26,898 nucleotides of DNA from Bacteroidales bacterium UBA1256 (GCA_002308195.1 DBVU01000111.1:1-26898), one strand, 5' to 3'; counted from the stretch's first letter, positions 11,401 to 17,697 are shown. Numbers and translations: made by a program. The notes: a model not told the origin generated them from the sequence alone.

Positions 11401-14400
11401 TTGAGTGTAACCCGTGCGAGTAAACGTGGAAGAAGATAACGTGAAGTTAACGCCATAGGTCTTAGTGCCAGAAGCGATGGAACCAGTACCGTAAGCGCCC
11501 GGATTATAAGAAATAGTATATGTATCAGGCGTGAATTGTGCGAAATAGGTCACATCGCCAGTCGGAATAGTAGCCGCAGTGATTTGCGTGCCACCAGTTG
11601 CTTGTGTGAACCATCCGACAAACGTGTGGCCCGTCTTAGTTGCAGATGGCAGAGTTCCAATAGCCTCACCTGCCGTAACAGTCGTTGTCGCGGTTGCGCA
11701 AGATCCACCATTGGTAGTCGCATTCCATGTGACAGTGTAAGTCGAAACAGGAACTTCGCATGCCAAAGTCAAACGTTTCAACTTCGGTTGGCTATATGGA
11801 TAAGCATTGCGAACCATCAGCACATAGTTGCCAGTCGAGAGACTACTCAGATCCCATTGAGTGGCTTGCTCATATGCTTGCGAATCACCTGTAGTAGCAG
11901 CGCTGACTTTGGTAGTAGTGAATTCCGCAACCAAGTTGTTTCCACTAAACAACTGCATGATATATTGGTGTCCGTTGGAACAACTGGTTTCTTCGGTTAC
12001 TGTGTAAGTAGTTGGGTAAAGGAGATTGACTCTCCACGCAGCCCAACGATACAGGTTTGTCGCATCTGTTGGACCAAGGTCGAAGAAATCATTGTTGGCG
12101 CCATAATAGGTCATGTCTTCGCTGACAGAACCCATATTGGCCTTATTCAAAGTGTTAGGCAGATCAACCGCCGTGCCAGACAATTGTGGAATCGGCAAGA
12201 ATTGTGCATAGTAGGTTACATTGCCTGCGGGAACAGTTGTCTCATCTACCGGATGACCTCCTGTAGAACTATCAAACCATCCTATGCAGACATAGCCAGA
12301 CTTTGTTGCTGTTGGCAGTGTGCCTAAAGGATCGCCCGTATCAATTTCGGATGTTGCCGTTGCGCAAGATCCGCCATTGGTAGTTGCATTCCATGTAACA
12401 GTGTGCGAAGTAACTAAAGCCTCACACTCAAGTGTTATACTCTTGAGCTTAGGTTCTCCCCACTCCAGACTATCCTTTACACGCAGAGTGTACACGCCTG
12501 CAGGTACACTGCTTAAATTCCACTTAGCGGTTTGCGGGAAAGTTAAATCCTCTGTAGTACTTTGGCCCCAAGTAGCTGTAGTGGTGTATTCGGAAATAAC
12601 ATTATTTCCGCTCAGTAATTGTAGTTTATACTGGTGTCCGTTCTCATAATGACCTATTTCCGATACGGAGTATTCTGCTGGATAACTCAGATAAACAGTC
12701 CAATCGGCATATGCAGTTGGAAATTGTGTACCTGTCGGGTTCAGATCAAAATAGTCGGTGTTGTACCATACCATGTCGTTACTTACGGCAGAGTGGTTTG
12801 CTTTGTTGAGTGTAGCAGGCAGTTCAACGGCACCACTTATGGCTGTTCCGTTCCATGTCACTGTGACAGTCTTGCTTGTTGCTCCACCTCCGGAGACTGT
12901 AACAGTGGCACTGCCGCTGCCTGTAGCCGAAGGAGTGAGCGATAACGTGACTGTCGCTCCGGCAGTCGCAGCGGATTGCGTAATGCTAGCAGGAGAAACG
13001 GTCAGAGCAGGATTGTTGCTACTAACGGTCACACCGCTTGTTAGGTTAGCTCCATTAACAGAGAATGTACGTGTAGCAGTCGTCGTTTGCATCACATCGC
13101 CAAAATTGATAGAAGTCGGCTCTACAGTCAACGATGGAGTTGAAGGCGTATTGGTAATGATGATACTTGCCTTCAGGTCGTTCATACCAGTAGAGGCAAC
13201 CCAAACGTTGCTATTGGCAAAACGAACTGAATAGGCGGAATTGGATGCCAGAGAAGAGTATGCATCCGGCATGTGCAGATAAAGTTGGTAGGTACCCGTT
13301 GCGATATTCGATGGCAAAGTCAGTTCTTCGCTGACAGTGGAAACTACTCCATTCGGTTTCCATGAACGCGGGTCTGTTGAGAGCGGAATAGAATATGTAT
13401 GGCCGCTATTCTTCAATACGATATAAGCCGTACGTTGGTTGTAAAGAGGAGCATAGCCCACATTCTTAATCTTCATATAAACTGACATCGTTCCACCCGG
13501 AGCAGCTTGTGAGGTGTAAGTACCATTCATGAGCGTGAAGCGGTAGCCCAAGTGAACACGAAGCGAGTCGTATGTCTTCGGAGTACTGTTGCGCCATACA
13601 TTCGTCATGGCCTCGGCATAACCCTGGTTGATAAAGGTATAGTGCAAACGACTGGATTCGCGGACGGTATTGTTGTACGAAGCCTTGGTCTGCGCATTCG
13701 TCGTGTTTGTTTCGTTTGTTTCACCACCATTTGGCACGTAGAGCGTTTCTTGTGCTAACCACGGCTTTTGGATTGCGGTATCAGAATAGGTACCTTGGTC
13801 TTGGCCACCATAGAGGTAAGCATCGTTATGGTGTCCTAGACGCGCTTTGGCCGTATTCTGATAAGCCTCGGAAGCCGTTAATGCAGTTGTGGTGCTACCA
13901 GTTCGGCTCAAATAATCAGTCTTGAAGAGCGGAGTACGAATCAAAATATAACGGTCAGAAGGAACGCATTCCAACAACTTAGTTACCAAACTTCTACGGT
14001 TAGCGTTACTCATATCCGTGGCATGGTTGCCAAAGTTGGTAGAATAGTACCACTCGCCCCACGAACCTACGAATCCGGCTTGGAAGCAGAATATCACATC
14101 GGCATTGGCTTGCCATTTGGCTTTCAGTTGGTCGATGTGTTGCTGTACATAAGTCCAAGAAGCATCTGACTGAGAAGAGTTAGCATTATAAGCATAGCGG
14201 ACGATACATTTCATACCCCTACTGCGCAATTCTGCCATATCTTCATCAAAGGCATTGATGATTTGGCTCGGCAGAGTAGCAGTAGTCTTGAAATTATCGA
14301 GGTAGTACACTATCAGAATCAACGAACCTTTCTCATTGGCATGCGAAGTCAACTCACTTGTATTACCCTTGACTGCGTATGGAGAGTTAGCCGTCAGAAC

Positions 14401-14988
14401 CTTTTCGTAATGATAATAGAACCCACGCTCAGGATTGGCGAAGATAGATTTATCGTAGGTGTAGGTTACCGAATTGCCCGATGGGTCAGGATCTGGTATC
14501 GGATCCGGATCTGCAGGCAACTCGCCAACGTATTCCAGTTGCACGCTCTTTAACTTAGGCTGAGACCACTCGTATATATTAACAACGCGCAATCTATACT
14601 CACCTGCAGTGAAAGAGCTCAAGTCCCAAGTTCCATCGTTGTAGGTACCTGTATAAGCGCCCATCCGCACACAATCATGACTAGACAGCACGGTGCCTTG
14701 GGCATTTAACAACTGTAACTGCCATTGATGGCCATTGGAGCATGCACCATCTTCGGTGACAGTATAACTTCCCGGATAACGGAGATTGATACTCCATTCC
14801 ACCCAAGTGTCGGTGTTGGGAGCATCACCGGGACCGAGATCGAAATAGTCGGTGTTGTACCATCCTAAACCGCTGCTCTTGTCTGAGTAGTTAGTTTTGT
14901 CCAACGTTGCAGGCAATTGGACTGTTACAGAAAAAGCATGAAGGAAAAATACTCCTAATACGACGAAAAGTGAGAAAAGTCGTTTCAT
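5473..14988 (-). CDS. Giant T9SS-exported surface protein with DUF4874/DUF4832 and InlB/MucBP-type repeats
   Basis: 3171 residues. Signal peptide about 1-21. A beta-sandwich-like module at 22-155 recurs at 719-857 and 939-1079 (hallmarks LPATLxK, WYNTDYFDL, NGHQ, EWSQPKLKSVQLE). A Pro/Asp-rich linker spans 158-171. About 177-345 resembles DUF4874 (NPERGF at 185-190; GSWGEWYYS at 308-316) and about 350-612 resembles DUF4832 (LRVHLGYRFTLMNG). An Ig-like domain lies at 617-715. From about 861 to 3110 there are InlB B-type (Listeria-Bacteroides) repeats, 13 of them with xYTYTFxGWxP followed by TYTAxF, interleaved with six MucBP-like units (YxVKHxxQNL ... IYYDR) and two divergent InlB-type units. 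The last about 60 residues form a T9SS type A domain (MRIYDYTGKDVTNAMDHLYQ, then GTYIIVVGGKTKKVMI). Likely a long stalk holding the N-terminal domains off the surface for glycan binding or processing. Exact function unknown. Confidence 0.85.
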   Translation of the reverse strand: MKRLFSLFVVLGVFFLHAFSVTVQLPATLDKTNYSDKSSGLGWYNTDYFDLGPGDAPNTDTWVEWSINLRYPGSYTVTEDGACSNGHQWQLQLLNAQGTVLSSHDCVRMGAYTGTYNDGTWDLSSFTAGEYRLRVVNIYEWSQPKLKSVQLEYVGELPADPDPIPDPDPSGNSVTYTYDKSIFANPERGFYYHYEKVLTANSPYAVKGNTSELTSHANEKGSLILIVYYLDNFKTTATLPSQIINAFDEDMAELRSRGMKCIVRYAYNANSSQSDASWTYVQQHIDQLKAKWQANADVIFCFQAGFVGSWGEWYYSTNFGNHATDMSNANRRSLVTKLLECVPSDRYILIRTPLFKTDYLSRTGSTTTALTASEAYQNTAKARLGHHNDAYLYGGQDQGTYSDTAIQKPWLAQETLYVPNGGETNETNTTNAQTKASYNNTVRESSRLHYTFINQGYAEAMTNVWRNSTPKTYDSLRVHLGYRFTLMNGTYTSQAAPGGTMSVYMKIKNVGYAPLYNQRTAYIVLKNSGHTYSIPLSTDPRSWKPNGVVSTVSEELTLPSNIATGTYQLYLHMPDAYSSLASNSAYSVRFANSNVWVASTGMNDLKASIIITNTPSTPSLTVEPTSINFGDVMQTTTATRTFSVNGANLTSGVTVSSNNPALTVSPASITQSAATAGATVTLSLTPSATGSGSATVTVSGGGATSKTVTVTWNGTAISGAVELPATLNKANHSAVSNDMVWYNTDYFDLNPTGTQFPTAYADWTVYLSYPAEYSVSEIGHYENGHQYKLQLLSGNNVISEYTTTATWGQSTTEDLTFPQTAKWNLSSVPAGVYTLRVKDSLEWGEPKLKSITLECEALVTSHTVTWNATTNGGSCATATSEIDTGDPLGTLPTATKSGYVCIGWFDSSTGGHPVDETTVPAGNVTYYAQFLPIPQLSGTAVDLPNTLNKANMGSVSEDMTYYGANNDFFDLGPTDATNLYRWAAWRVNLLYPTTYTVTEETSCSNGHQYIMQLFSGNNLVAEFTTTKVSAATTGDSQAYEQATQWDLSSLSTGNYVLMVRNAYPYSQPKLKRLTLACEVPVSTYTVTWNATTNGGSCATATTTVTAGEAIGTLPSATKTGHTFVGWFTQATGGTQITAATIPTGDVTYFAQFTPDTYTISYNPGAYGTGSIASGTKTYGVNFTLSSSTFTRTGYTQTGWSTTDGGAKAYDLGGTYTANTAITLYPFWTANTNTAYIVKHWQQNLVGNDYTEVVADRQNMTGTTGANTAAAAKTYTGFTARSFSQSTIAANGSTVVNIYYDRKTYTITWKNYNNATLETDNNVRYGATPTYDGATPTRAATAQYTYTFSGWSPDVVAVTGNATYTAQFSQTTNSYTVSFNVQGHGTAPSNQTVEYGAKVTNPGNLTATGYTFGGWFKEAACTNAWNFNTDVITGAQVIYAKWTVNTHTLTWITDGDALTGNYTSGNVAYGATIVQPNTPTKTGYTFSNWGATVPATMPDNDLTFTAQWTANTSTAYLVKHWQQNLNDNDYTEIVADRQNMTGTTGQLTAATSKTYTGFTAKSFSQQTIAANGSTVVNIYYDRNTYTITWNNYDNSTLETDLNVRYGATPSYDGATPSRTSTAQYSYTFTGWSPEITTVSANTTYTAQFSSSTNSYTVTFDVQGHGVAPSSQTIAYNGKVTQPTAPTATGYTFGGWYKEAACTNAWRFNQDRVTGTLVLYAKWTVNTHTLTWITDGDALTGNYTSGNVTYGTTIVQPNTPTKTGYTFANWGATVPATMPDNDLTFTAQWTANTNTAYTVKHYQQNLTGNQYTLFETENKTGTTGQLTAATSKSYTGFTAKSFSQATIAADGSTVVDIYYDRQTFTITWKDGDDQTIETDINVRYGATPEYNGTTPTKTATPQYTYTFNGNWSPTIVTVTGNATYTAQFDQEVNSYTITWLNDDGTVIDQTTVAYGVVPSHAAPSKAPTAQYTYTFAGWTPAIVAVTGNATYTATYTSTVKTYTITWKDEDGSTIDETTVEYGAMPTHADPSKDPDAQYTYTFAGWSPALTEVTGDATYTATYTSTVNEYTITWKNDDGSIIDQTTVAYGAMPTHADPSKASTAQYTYTFAGWSPALSAVTGNATYTATYTSTVNTYTITWRNDDGSLIDQTTVAYGVVPTHEDATKQNTAEWTYTFAGWTPTIVSVVGDATYTAVFTATKNSYTVSFNANGHGTAPMSQSVAYGSYATQPTMSNVEGYTFGGWYREAGCATVWNFASDEVTGDVELFAKWTINSWTLTWDLNGGTITGTGYTPAGLTEYGTPLVAPTVELQGYTFAGWNPAVDATMPDKNVTYTATWSAAGNTKYTVRHLWQNLNDNGYTLHEAEQKTGATGSLTAAMPKTYTGFTAKPFSQVEIAANGGTIVDIYYDRNTYTGVTFSSGEGGTISVSPEQNTYSYGEEVTLTASPEEGYTFSEWADADGNTVSTETSVTYTVEGDATITAVFVANTNTAYIVKHMWQDLVGDDYTEYESETLYGTTGTQTSAEPKTYEGFTAQTVVQTTITGDGEAVVIIRYDRQTFTITFKSEGSVLKTETLRYGAMPVAPVDPTKEPDAQYTYTFSGWTPAIDVVKANQTYTATFSSVLNKYTITWKDEDGTVLKTEEVEYGTTPVAPSEPSKQSTAQYTYTFAGWSPSVVPVEGEAIYTATYNSTVNTYTVTWKDEDGTVLETDENVEYGAMPSFHGQTPSKASNEQYTYTFAGWTPEVATVQGDVTYMATYTSTLRSYTITFLNEDGSVLKTEEVEYGTMPEAPSTPTKDEDAGYTYTFSGWNPSIVSVTGEATYTATFTATPKTFGGVTITTSDPTQGTVSATPEKDEYTYGEEVTITATPNDGYSFEGWVDENGNVISTDATTTVTISGNTTITAQFSANDGIAYTVRHWQQNVDNDEYTEVLADKQTLTGVTGQLTAASALVYEGFTALSFEQQVITADGLAEVNIYYDRQLFTVIFVVEGTEVQNSTWKYGAMPEYQSITPTKEPTAQYTFTFSGWTPELEVVTKDITYTAIFTEKVNSYLITFQNEDGEVLQSSEWNYGTMPTYNGHTPTKADDDTYTYTFSGWTPEVETVTGEATYTATFTATEKPFEGIEEVVVTENGISGPKGMRIYDYTGKDVTNAMDHLYQGTYIIVVGGKTKKVMIP
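5659..12408 (-). repeat. Coding repeat array (InlB-type and MucBP-like units)
   Basis: This is the DNA of the repeat region of the giant protein, about residues 861-3110, interrupted once by the third beta-sandwich module (about 11752-12174). Units are about 60-80 residues and visibly related at DNA level; for example, variants of the sequence for YTYTFAGW recur through 6700-9100. Such an array is prone to recombination, copy-number change and misassembly, so unit number may differ between strains or assemblies. Confidence 0.85.
9616..11295 (-). repeat. Tandem duplication of an 840-bp coding block
   Basis: Two adjacent blocks, 10456-11295 and 9616-10455, encode 280 residues each with the same order of units: MucBP-like, YTITW/GW repeat, NSYTVxFxVQGHG repeat, THTLTWITDGDALTGNYTSG repeat. 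Matching landmarks at 9701-9720 and 10541-10560 are identical and exactly 840 bases apart. A third MucBP-like unit at the end (NTAYTVKHYQQN) starts another, diverged cycle. Confidence 0.9.
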
Positions 14989-15015
14989 GGTGGTGTGAGT
15001 TAAGTGTGAATAATG

Positions 15016-15027
15016 AAATTATTTGGC
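15016..15027 (-). promoter_or_regulatory. 12-base leader motif GCCAAATAATTT of the giant gene
   Basis: On the minus strand the motif GCCAAATAATTT ends 27 bases before the ATG at 14988. The identical 12-mer lies at 24606-24617, 26 bases before the susC ATG. The shared position in two leaders suggests a translational or regulatory role, but AT-richness makes chance possible. Confidence 0.4.
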
Positions 15028-15028
15028 G

Positions 15029-15036
15029 CAAAGATA
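15029..15036 (-). promoter_or_regulatory. Bacteroidota -7 box TATCTTTG for the giant surface-protein gene
   Basis: TATCTTTG fits the Bacteroidota consensus TAnnTTTG, which is read by the housekeeping sigma factor. It sits about 40 bases upstream of the ATG at 14988, giving a leader of roughly 35 bases. A clear -33 TTG box is not seen. It would drive the two-gene transcript 14988 to 2041. Confidence 0.6.
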
Positions 15037-15210
15037 GCAATAAAAACACACATACGCACGCGGAAAAATATTATTTCGAAACATATACGTACATGCAAAT
15101 TTGTTTCGGATTTTTAATTTGCTCAGAATGAGTCATTTACGTCTGCAACGAAATAGTGAGAATATTTTCGTAATATTTCGGAACTAACATATTCTATATG
15201 TCAGGTGATT

Positions 15211-15243
15211 GTCTCGATAATGTCTCGTGATTGTCTCGGTAAT
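15211..15243. repeat. Three 11-bp repeats with core GTCTCG (right array)
   Basis: GTCTCG cores start at 15211, 15222 and 15233, exactly 11 bp apart. A degenerate fourth copy (GTCAGG) at 15200 keeps the phase. The spacer bases are ATAAT, TGATT and GTAAT. Period, core and orientation match the array at 1998-2041. It lies about 220 bases upstream of the giant gene, beyond its apparent core promoter. Confidence 0.75.
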
Positions 15244-15252
15244 AAAATGACC

Positions 15253-15271
15253 ATATATACTACGTATATAT
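15253..15271. repeat. Palindrome ATATATAC-TAC-GTATATAT (right copy)
   Basis: Perfect 8-bp arms around TAC. It shares the core ATATAC-TAY-GTATAT with the palindrome at 1954-1974. It starts 9 bases beyond the end of the right GTCTCG array, whereas the left palindrome lies on the opposite side of its array, so both palindromes are on the outer side relative to the two-gene module. Confidence 0.6.
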
Positions 15272-15293
15272 AATTATGCAGTTTTTGACAAAC

Positions 15294-15321
15294 AAAAAAG
15301 CAGGCCGTGAAGCCTGCTTTT
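15294..15321 (-). terminator. Intrinsic terminator after the 232-residue secreted protein gene
   Basis: On the minus strand AAAAGCAGGC and GCCTGCTTTT pair perfectly around a 6-base loop and are followed by a run of six T (15299 down to 15294). It lies 22 bases past the TAA stop at 15344. This separates the transcript of the small secreted protein from the giant gene downstream. Confidence 0.92.
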
Positions 15322-15343
15322 AGTAGTTATTTGAAGTGGTTGA

Positions 15344-16042
15344 TTAGAGTTTCTCGCCCAGAGCGTTGTACTCTACACCATTCTTGCGAATGATGAGTTG
15401 GCCATCGCGGAAGAACTTCTCAGCCTTAACAGCAGAGTTAACGTTCTCTACACCTTCTGTAGAAACAGGAAGGATGGCAGACAGTTTAAATTTCGTAGCT
15501 GTAAAGCTTGCGTCACGCTTATCAGACCAAAGTACGATAGAAGTACTTTTTGCGGTCAATTCAGTATAAGTCTGGCAATCTTCACCCATTGCTACGAGAT
15601 CAATATTACTGCCACCTGTAACACCCTCAACTGCGACACCATTGCAAGCTTCGATCGCATAGATGCGCACTTTCTCACCTACAGTTGTCGGGATAATCAC
15701 TTTACGCTTGTTTCCATTAGGTTGGATATACTGCAGATAGGTTTTATAAGCAACCGTTCCATCGTTCGAGTTGGAATACCAGAAAGTAATGCCACCCATA
15801 GTAAACGAACACTCTGTGCTAACTGCAGCACCATCAACTATATCAGCTTTGTCAAGCTTAATTTCGTACTTATGTGCTGTTGCATCCGTTTCATTCAATA
15901 AAATATTGTTCTGATTTTGGATCAAGTTTTGATCGTGAATCTGATCTCCTAAATCTTTACCACGAGCATCAAAGCCAGTAAAAGAAGCTGCGTTAACAGT
16001 CATAGCAGCAAAAACAGCTGCAAAGAGGAAGAATTTCTTCAT
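15344..16042 (-). CDS. Small secreted protein of unknown function with C-terminal sorting-like tail
   Basis: 232 residues with a signal peptide (MKKFFLFAAVFAAMTVNA, cleavage near residue 18). The middle (about 50-190) is rich in beta-strand patterns, such as SFTMGGITFWYSN and KVIIPTTVGEKVRIYAIEA, and looks like a single beta-sandwich; I cannot assign it to a named family. The end, KAEKFFRDGQLIIRKNGVEY followed by NALGEKL, parallels the tail of the phosphoesterase fusion (KLVNGMLLIEKEGRTYTALG). Such short tails are common in Bacteroidales extracellular proteins and are thought to be related to T9SS sorting domains. The gene directly follows the pectin operon but has its own -7/-33 promoter and its own terminator. 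A pectin-binding role is possible from position only. Confidence 0.8.
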   Translation of the reverse strand: MKKFFLFAAVFAAMTVNAASFTGFDARGKDLGDQIHDQNLIQNQNNILLNETDATAHKYEIKLDKADIVDGAAVSTECSFTMGGITFWYSNSNDGTVAYKTYLQYIQPNGNKRKVIIPTTVGEKVRIYAIEACNGVAVEGVTGGSNIDLVAMGEDCQTYTELTAKSTSIVLWSDKRDASFTATKFKLSAILPVSTEGVENVNSAVKAEKFFRDGQLIIRKNGVEYNALGEKL

Positions 16043-16077
16043 AATTGTTGAGTTTTAAAAGTTAATATTGTTGTTAA

Positions 16078-16097
16078 TTGTAAAGTTCATTTTACAA
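16078..16097 (-). promoter_or_regulatory. Small inverted repeat in the leader of the 232-residue protein gene
   Basis: TTGTAAA and TTTACAA are perfect 7-bp reverse complements around GTTCAT. The repeat lies 36-55 bases upstream of the ATG and just past the expected transcription start. It could be an operator or a weak RNA hairpin. The AT-rich context makes chance plausible. Confidence 0.3.
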
Positions 16098-16105
16098 ATT
16101 CGGTG

Positions 16106-16136
16106 CAAAAGTACTACATTTTTTCGAAACAAACAA
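16106..16136 (-). promoter_or_regulatory. Promoter of the 232-residue secreted protein gene (-33 TTG, -7 TACTTTTG)
   Basis: On the minus strand, TACTTTTG (16106-16113) matches the Bacteroidota -7 consensus TAnnTTTG. A TTG lies 20 bases further upstream (16134-16136), a spacing typical of Bacteroidota -33/-7 promoters. It lies about 64 bases upstream of the ATG, in the 128-bp gap after the GH28 gene, so this gene can be transcribed independently of the pectin operon. Confidence 0.7.
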
Positions 16137-16159
16137 GTATTTACTGTCGAAAAATGTAG
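16114..16159 (-). promoter_or_regulatory. Long inverted repeat between the GH28 gene and the next promoter
   Basis: CTACATTTTTTCGA (16114-16127) and TCGAAAAATGTAG (16147-16159) are reverse complements apart from one extra base, around a 19-base loop. The repeat begins 12 bases past the GH28 stop codon. It could end the pectin operon transcript, although no clean U tract follows on the minus strand. Its promoter-proximal arm fills the spacer of the promoter at 16106-16136, so it could also be an operator. Confidence 0.5.
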
Positions 16160-16170
16160 ATTTTTTGCAT

Positions 16171-17667
16171 TTAGTCTACTGCGTCCGGATCTTTGCCGTT
16201 GTAACGCACATTCTTAATCTTCTTGTAATCCTCGATAGGCATTGGCTTCGGATTGATCTGGCAGTTAACGAAATTGATATCTTCGGCATTCTCCAGTTTG
16301 ATACCCTTCTTATTGCCAATAATCATGACATTATCGAAAAGGATATTATGAACTGGTTTGCCTTTAAGTCCTTGGATATCAACGGCTTGTTTAGATCCCA
16401 CACAAGTAATATTACGGAAAGTAATATTCGACCAATCGGGGAAGAAAGCGTCCTTGTTGTCACTATCGGTTGCGCTAACGCCCGCACCTTTGTCGGCATA
16501 GCCCGAAGAGATAAGGAAGGCCGACTCGCGGATATCCTTCATGATAATATCGTAGCAATAGATATCTTCGCACCATCCACCACGTCCCGGAGCCGATTTG
16601 AAACGGCAACCTATATCCGTGCCCTCGAAACGGCAATCCTTCACCACGAGGCGTTGCATGCCACCAGAGAACTCAGAACCGATGACGAACCCACCGTGAG
16701 CACGATAGACGGTATCGTTGCATATGAGGAAATCGCGCTGAGGTCCCGCTGCTACGCCTTTCTCGCCTACTCCGCCCTTCATACAGATACCATCGTCACC
16801 ACAAGAGATATTGCAATTGACGATAAGTGCCACCTGGATATTGCCCGGGTCCATAGCATCGCCATTCTGCGCCCAATGCGGACAACGGATGTTGACACCA
16901 TCGATAATAAGATTCTGGATGCGCGTAGGAACGAGATGGAACTTAGGCGAATTGAGCAGATGGACATTCTCTACCAACACATTCTTGGAATCGGTAATGT
17001 TAACCAAATGAGGACGCATTTTCTCCTGAATAATCGGGTCTTTCGCGATATTTGGGATTCCGTACTCTTTGTTCAGATTGAACGGATACCAGATGAACGA
17101 TTTCTTGCTATTCCCATCCGGTTTTTGGACACCGCCCATTGCGAGGAACTCATTCCATTGGTCTTCGCTCACTTTTTTCTGCTTAACCGGGCGCCAGTAG
17201 ATACCTTGTCCATCGATAGTACCACGACCTGTAATGCCCACATTCTCCAATTTGGAACCGTAGATAAGTGCATTACACTTCTTGGAACCATCACGTAGTG
17301 AATCCTTAGCCTGGACATAGAGTTCCTTATTGGTAGAGCCCAAGATAACTGCATTATCGGCCAAATGCAAATCGACATTAGAAACCAGTTTGACAGGTCC
17401 CGTAAGCCATTTGCCATCAGGCACGATAAGATGACCACCACCTTGTTTCTCCAGGTGTTTAAGTGCATTAGCGAAAGCCTCGGTACAATCGGTTTGTCCA
17501 TCGCCCACTGCACCAAAATCGGTGAGCGCAACCGTATAGTCGGGGAAGACAATCGGCTGAACATGCTCAACGGGGCAAGGCAGATCGGTATAGTACTTGT
17601 CGTAGGGATTTTGCGCCATTACAGCCGCGCTGACAAGCGCCAAGAGAGGTAGTAAAATTCGTTTCAT
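16171..17667 (-). CDS. GH28 polygalacturonase, secreted/periplasmic
   Basis: 498 residues; hydrolyses alpha-1,4 linkages of galacturonan. Signal peptide MKRILLPLLALVSAAVMA, cleavage near residue 18, with no lipobox and no T9SS tail, so periplasmic location is likely. The N-terminal strand TDFGAVGDGQTDCTEAFANA (about 49-68) is the usual opening of this beta-helix family. GH28 catalytic motifs are present in order: NGDAMD (268-273, for NTD), CGDDG (Asp291, Asp292), AHGG (323-326, for GHG) and CRFK (354-357, for RIK). Length is typical of bacterial GH28. It starts 30 bases after the pectate lyase gene and ends the susC-susD-PL1-GH28 operon. The deviations in the NTD and GHG motifs occur in Bacteroidota members, and exo or endo action cannot be decided. 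Rhamnogalacturonan hydrolase activity is a less likely alternative. Confidence 0.93.
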   Translation of the reverse strand: MKRILLPLLALVSAAVMAQNPYDKYYTDLPCPVEHVQPIVFPDYTVALTDFGAVGDGQTDCTEAFANALKHLEKQGGGHLIVPDGKWLTGPVKLVSNVDLHLADNAVILGSTNKELYVQAKDSLRDGSKKCNALIYGSKLENVGITGRGTIDGQGIYWRPVKQKKVSEDQWNEFLAMGGVQKPDGNSKKSFIWYPFNLNKEYGIPNIAKDPIIQEKMRPHLVNITDSKNVLVENVHLLNSPKFHLVPTRIQNLIIDGVNIRCPHWAQNGDAMDPGNIQVALIVNCNISCGDDGICMKGGVGEKGVAAGPQRDFLICNDTVYRAHGGFVIGSEFSGGMQRLVVKDCRFEGTDIGCRFKSAPGRGGWCEDIYCYDIIMKDIRESAFLISSGYADKGAGVSATDSDNKDAFFPDWSNITFRNITCVGSKQAVDIQGLKGKPVHNILFDNVMIIGNKKGIKLENAEDINFVNCQINPKPMPIEDYKKIKNVRYNGKDPDAVD

Positions 17668-17697
17668 TGTGTATTGTTTTGGTTGTTCTCAAAAATA

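Larger units (their letters stand above)
14989..15343. other. Intergenic region holding promoter, TTTCG motifs, repeat array, palindrome and terminator
   Basis: No gene is supported in these 355 bases. Read in the minus direction it holds the terminator of the 232-residue protein gene (15294-15321), a palindrome (15253-15271), three 11-bp GTCTCG repeats (15211-15243), and an AT-rich stretch (about 15074-15180) with five TTTCG/CGAAA copies. The -7 box for the giant gene is at 15029-15036. The short ORF on the plus strand here (14907-15131) has no family resemblance. Confidence 0.7.

Noticed and set aside
5659..12408. CRISPR-like or satellite array
   Set aside because: The repeats are degenerate, of 60-80 codons, stay in one open frame, and have no short constant repeat with unique spacers.
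16165..17298. 377-codon plus-strand ORF opposite the GH28 gene
   Set aside because: The catalytic GH28 motifs are on the minus strand; the antisense protein has no recognisable domain.
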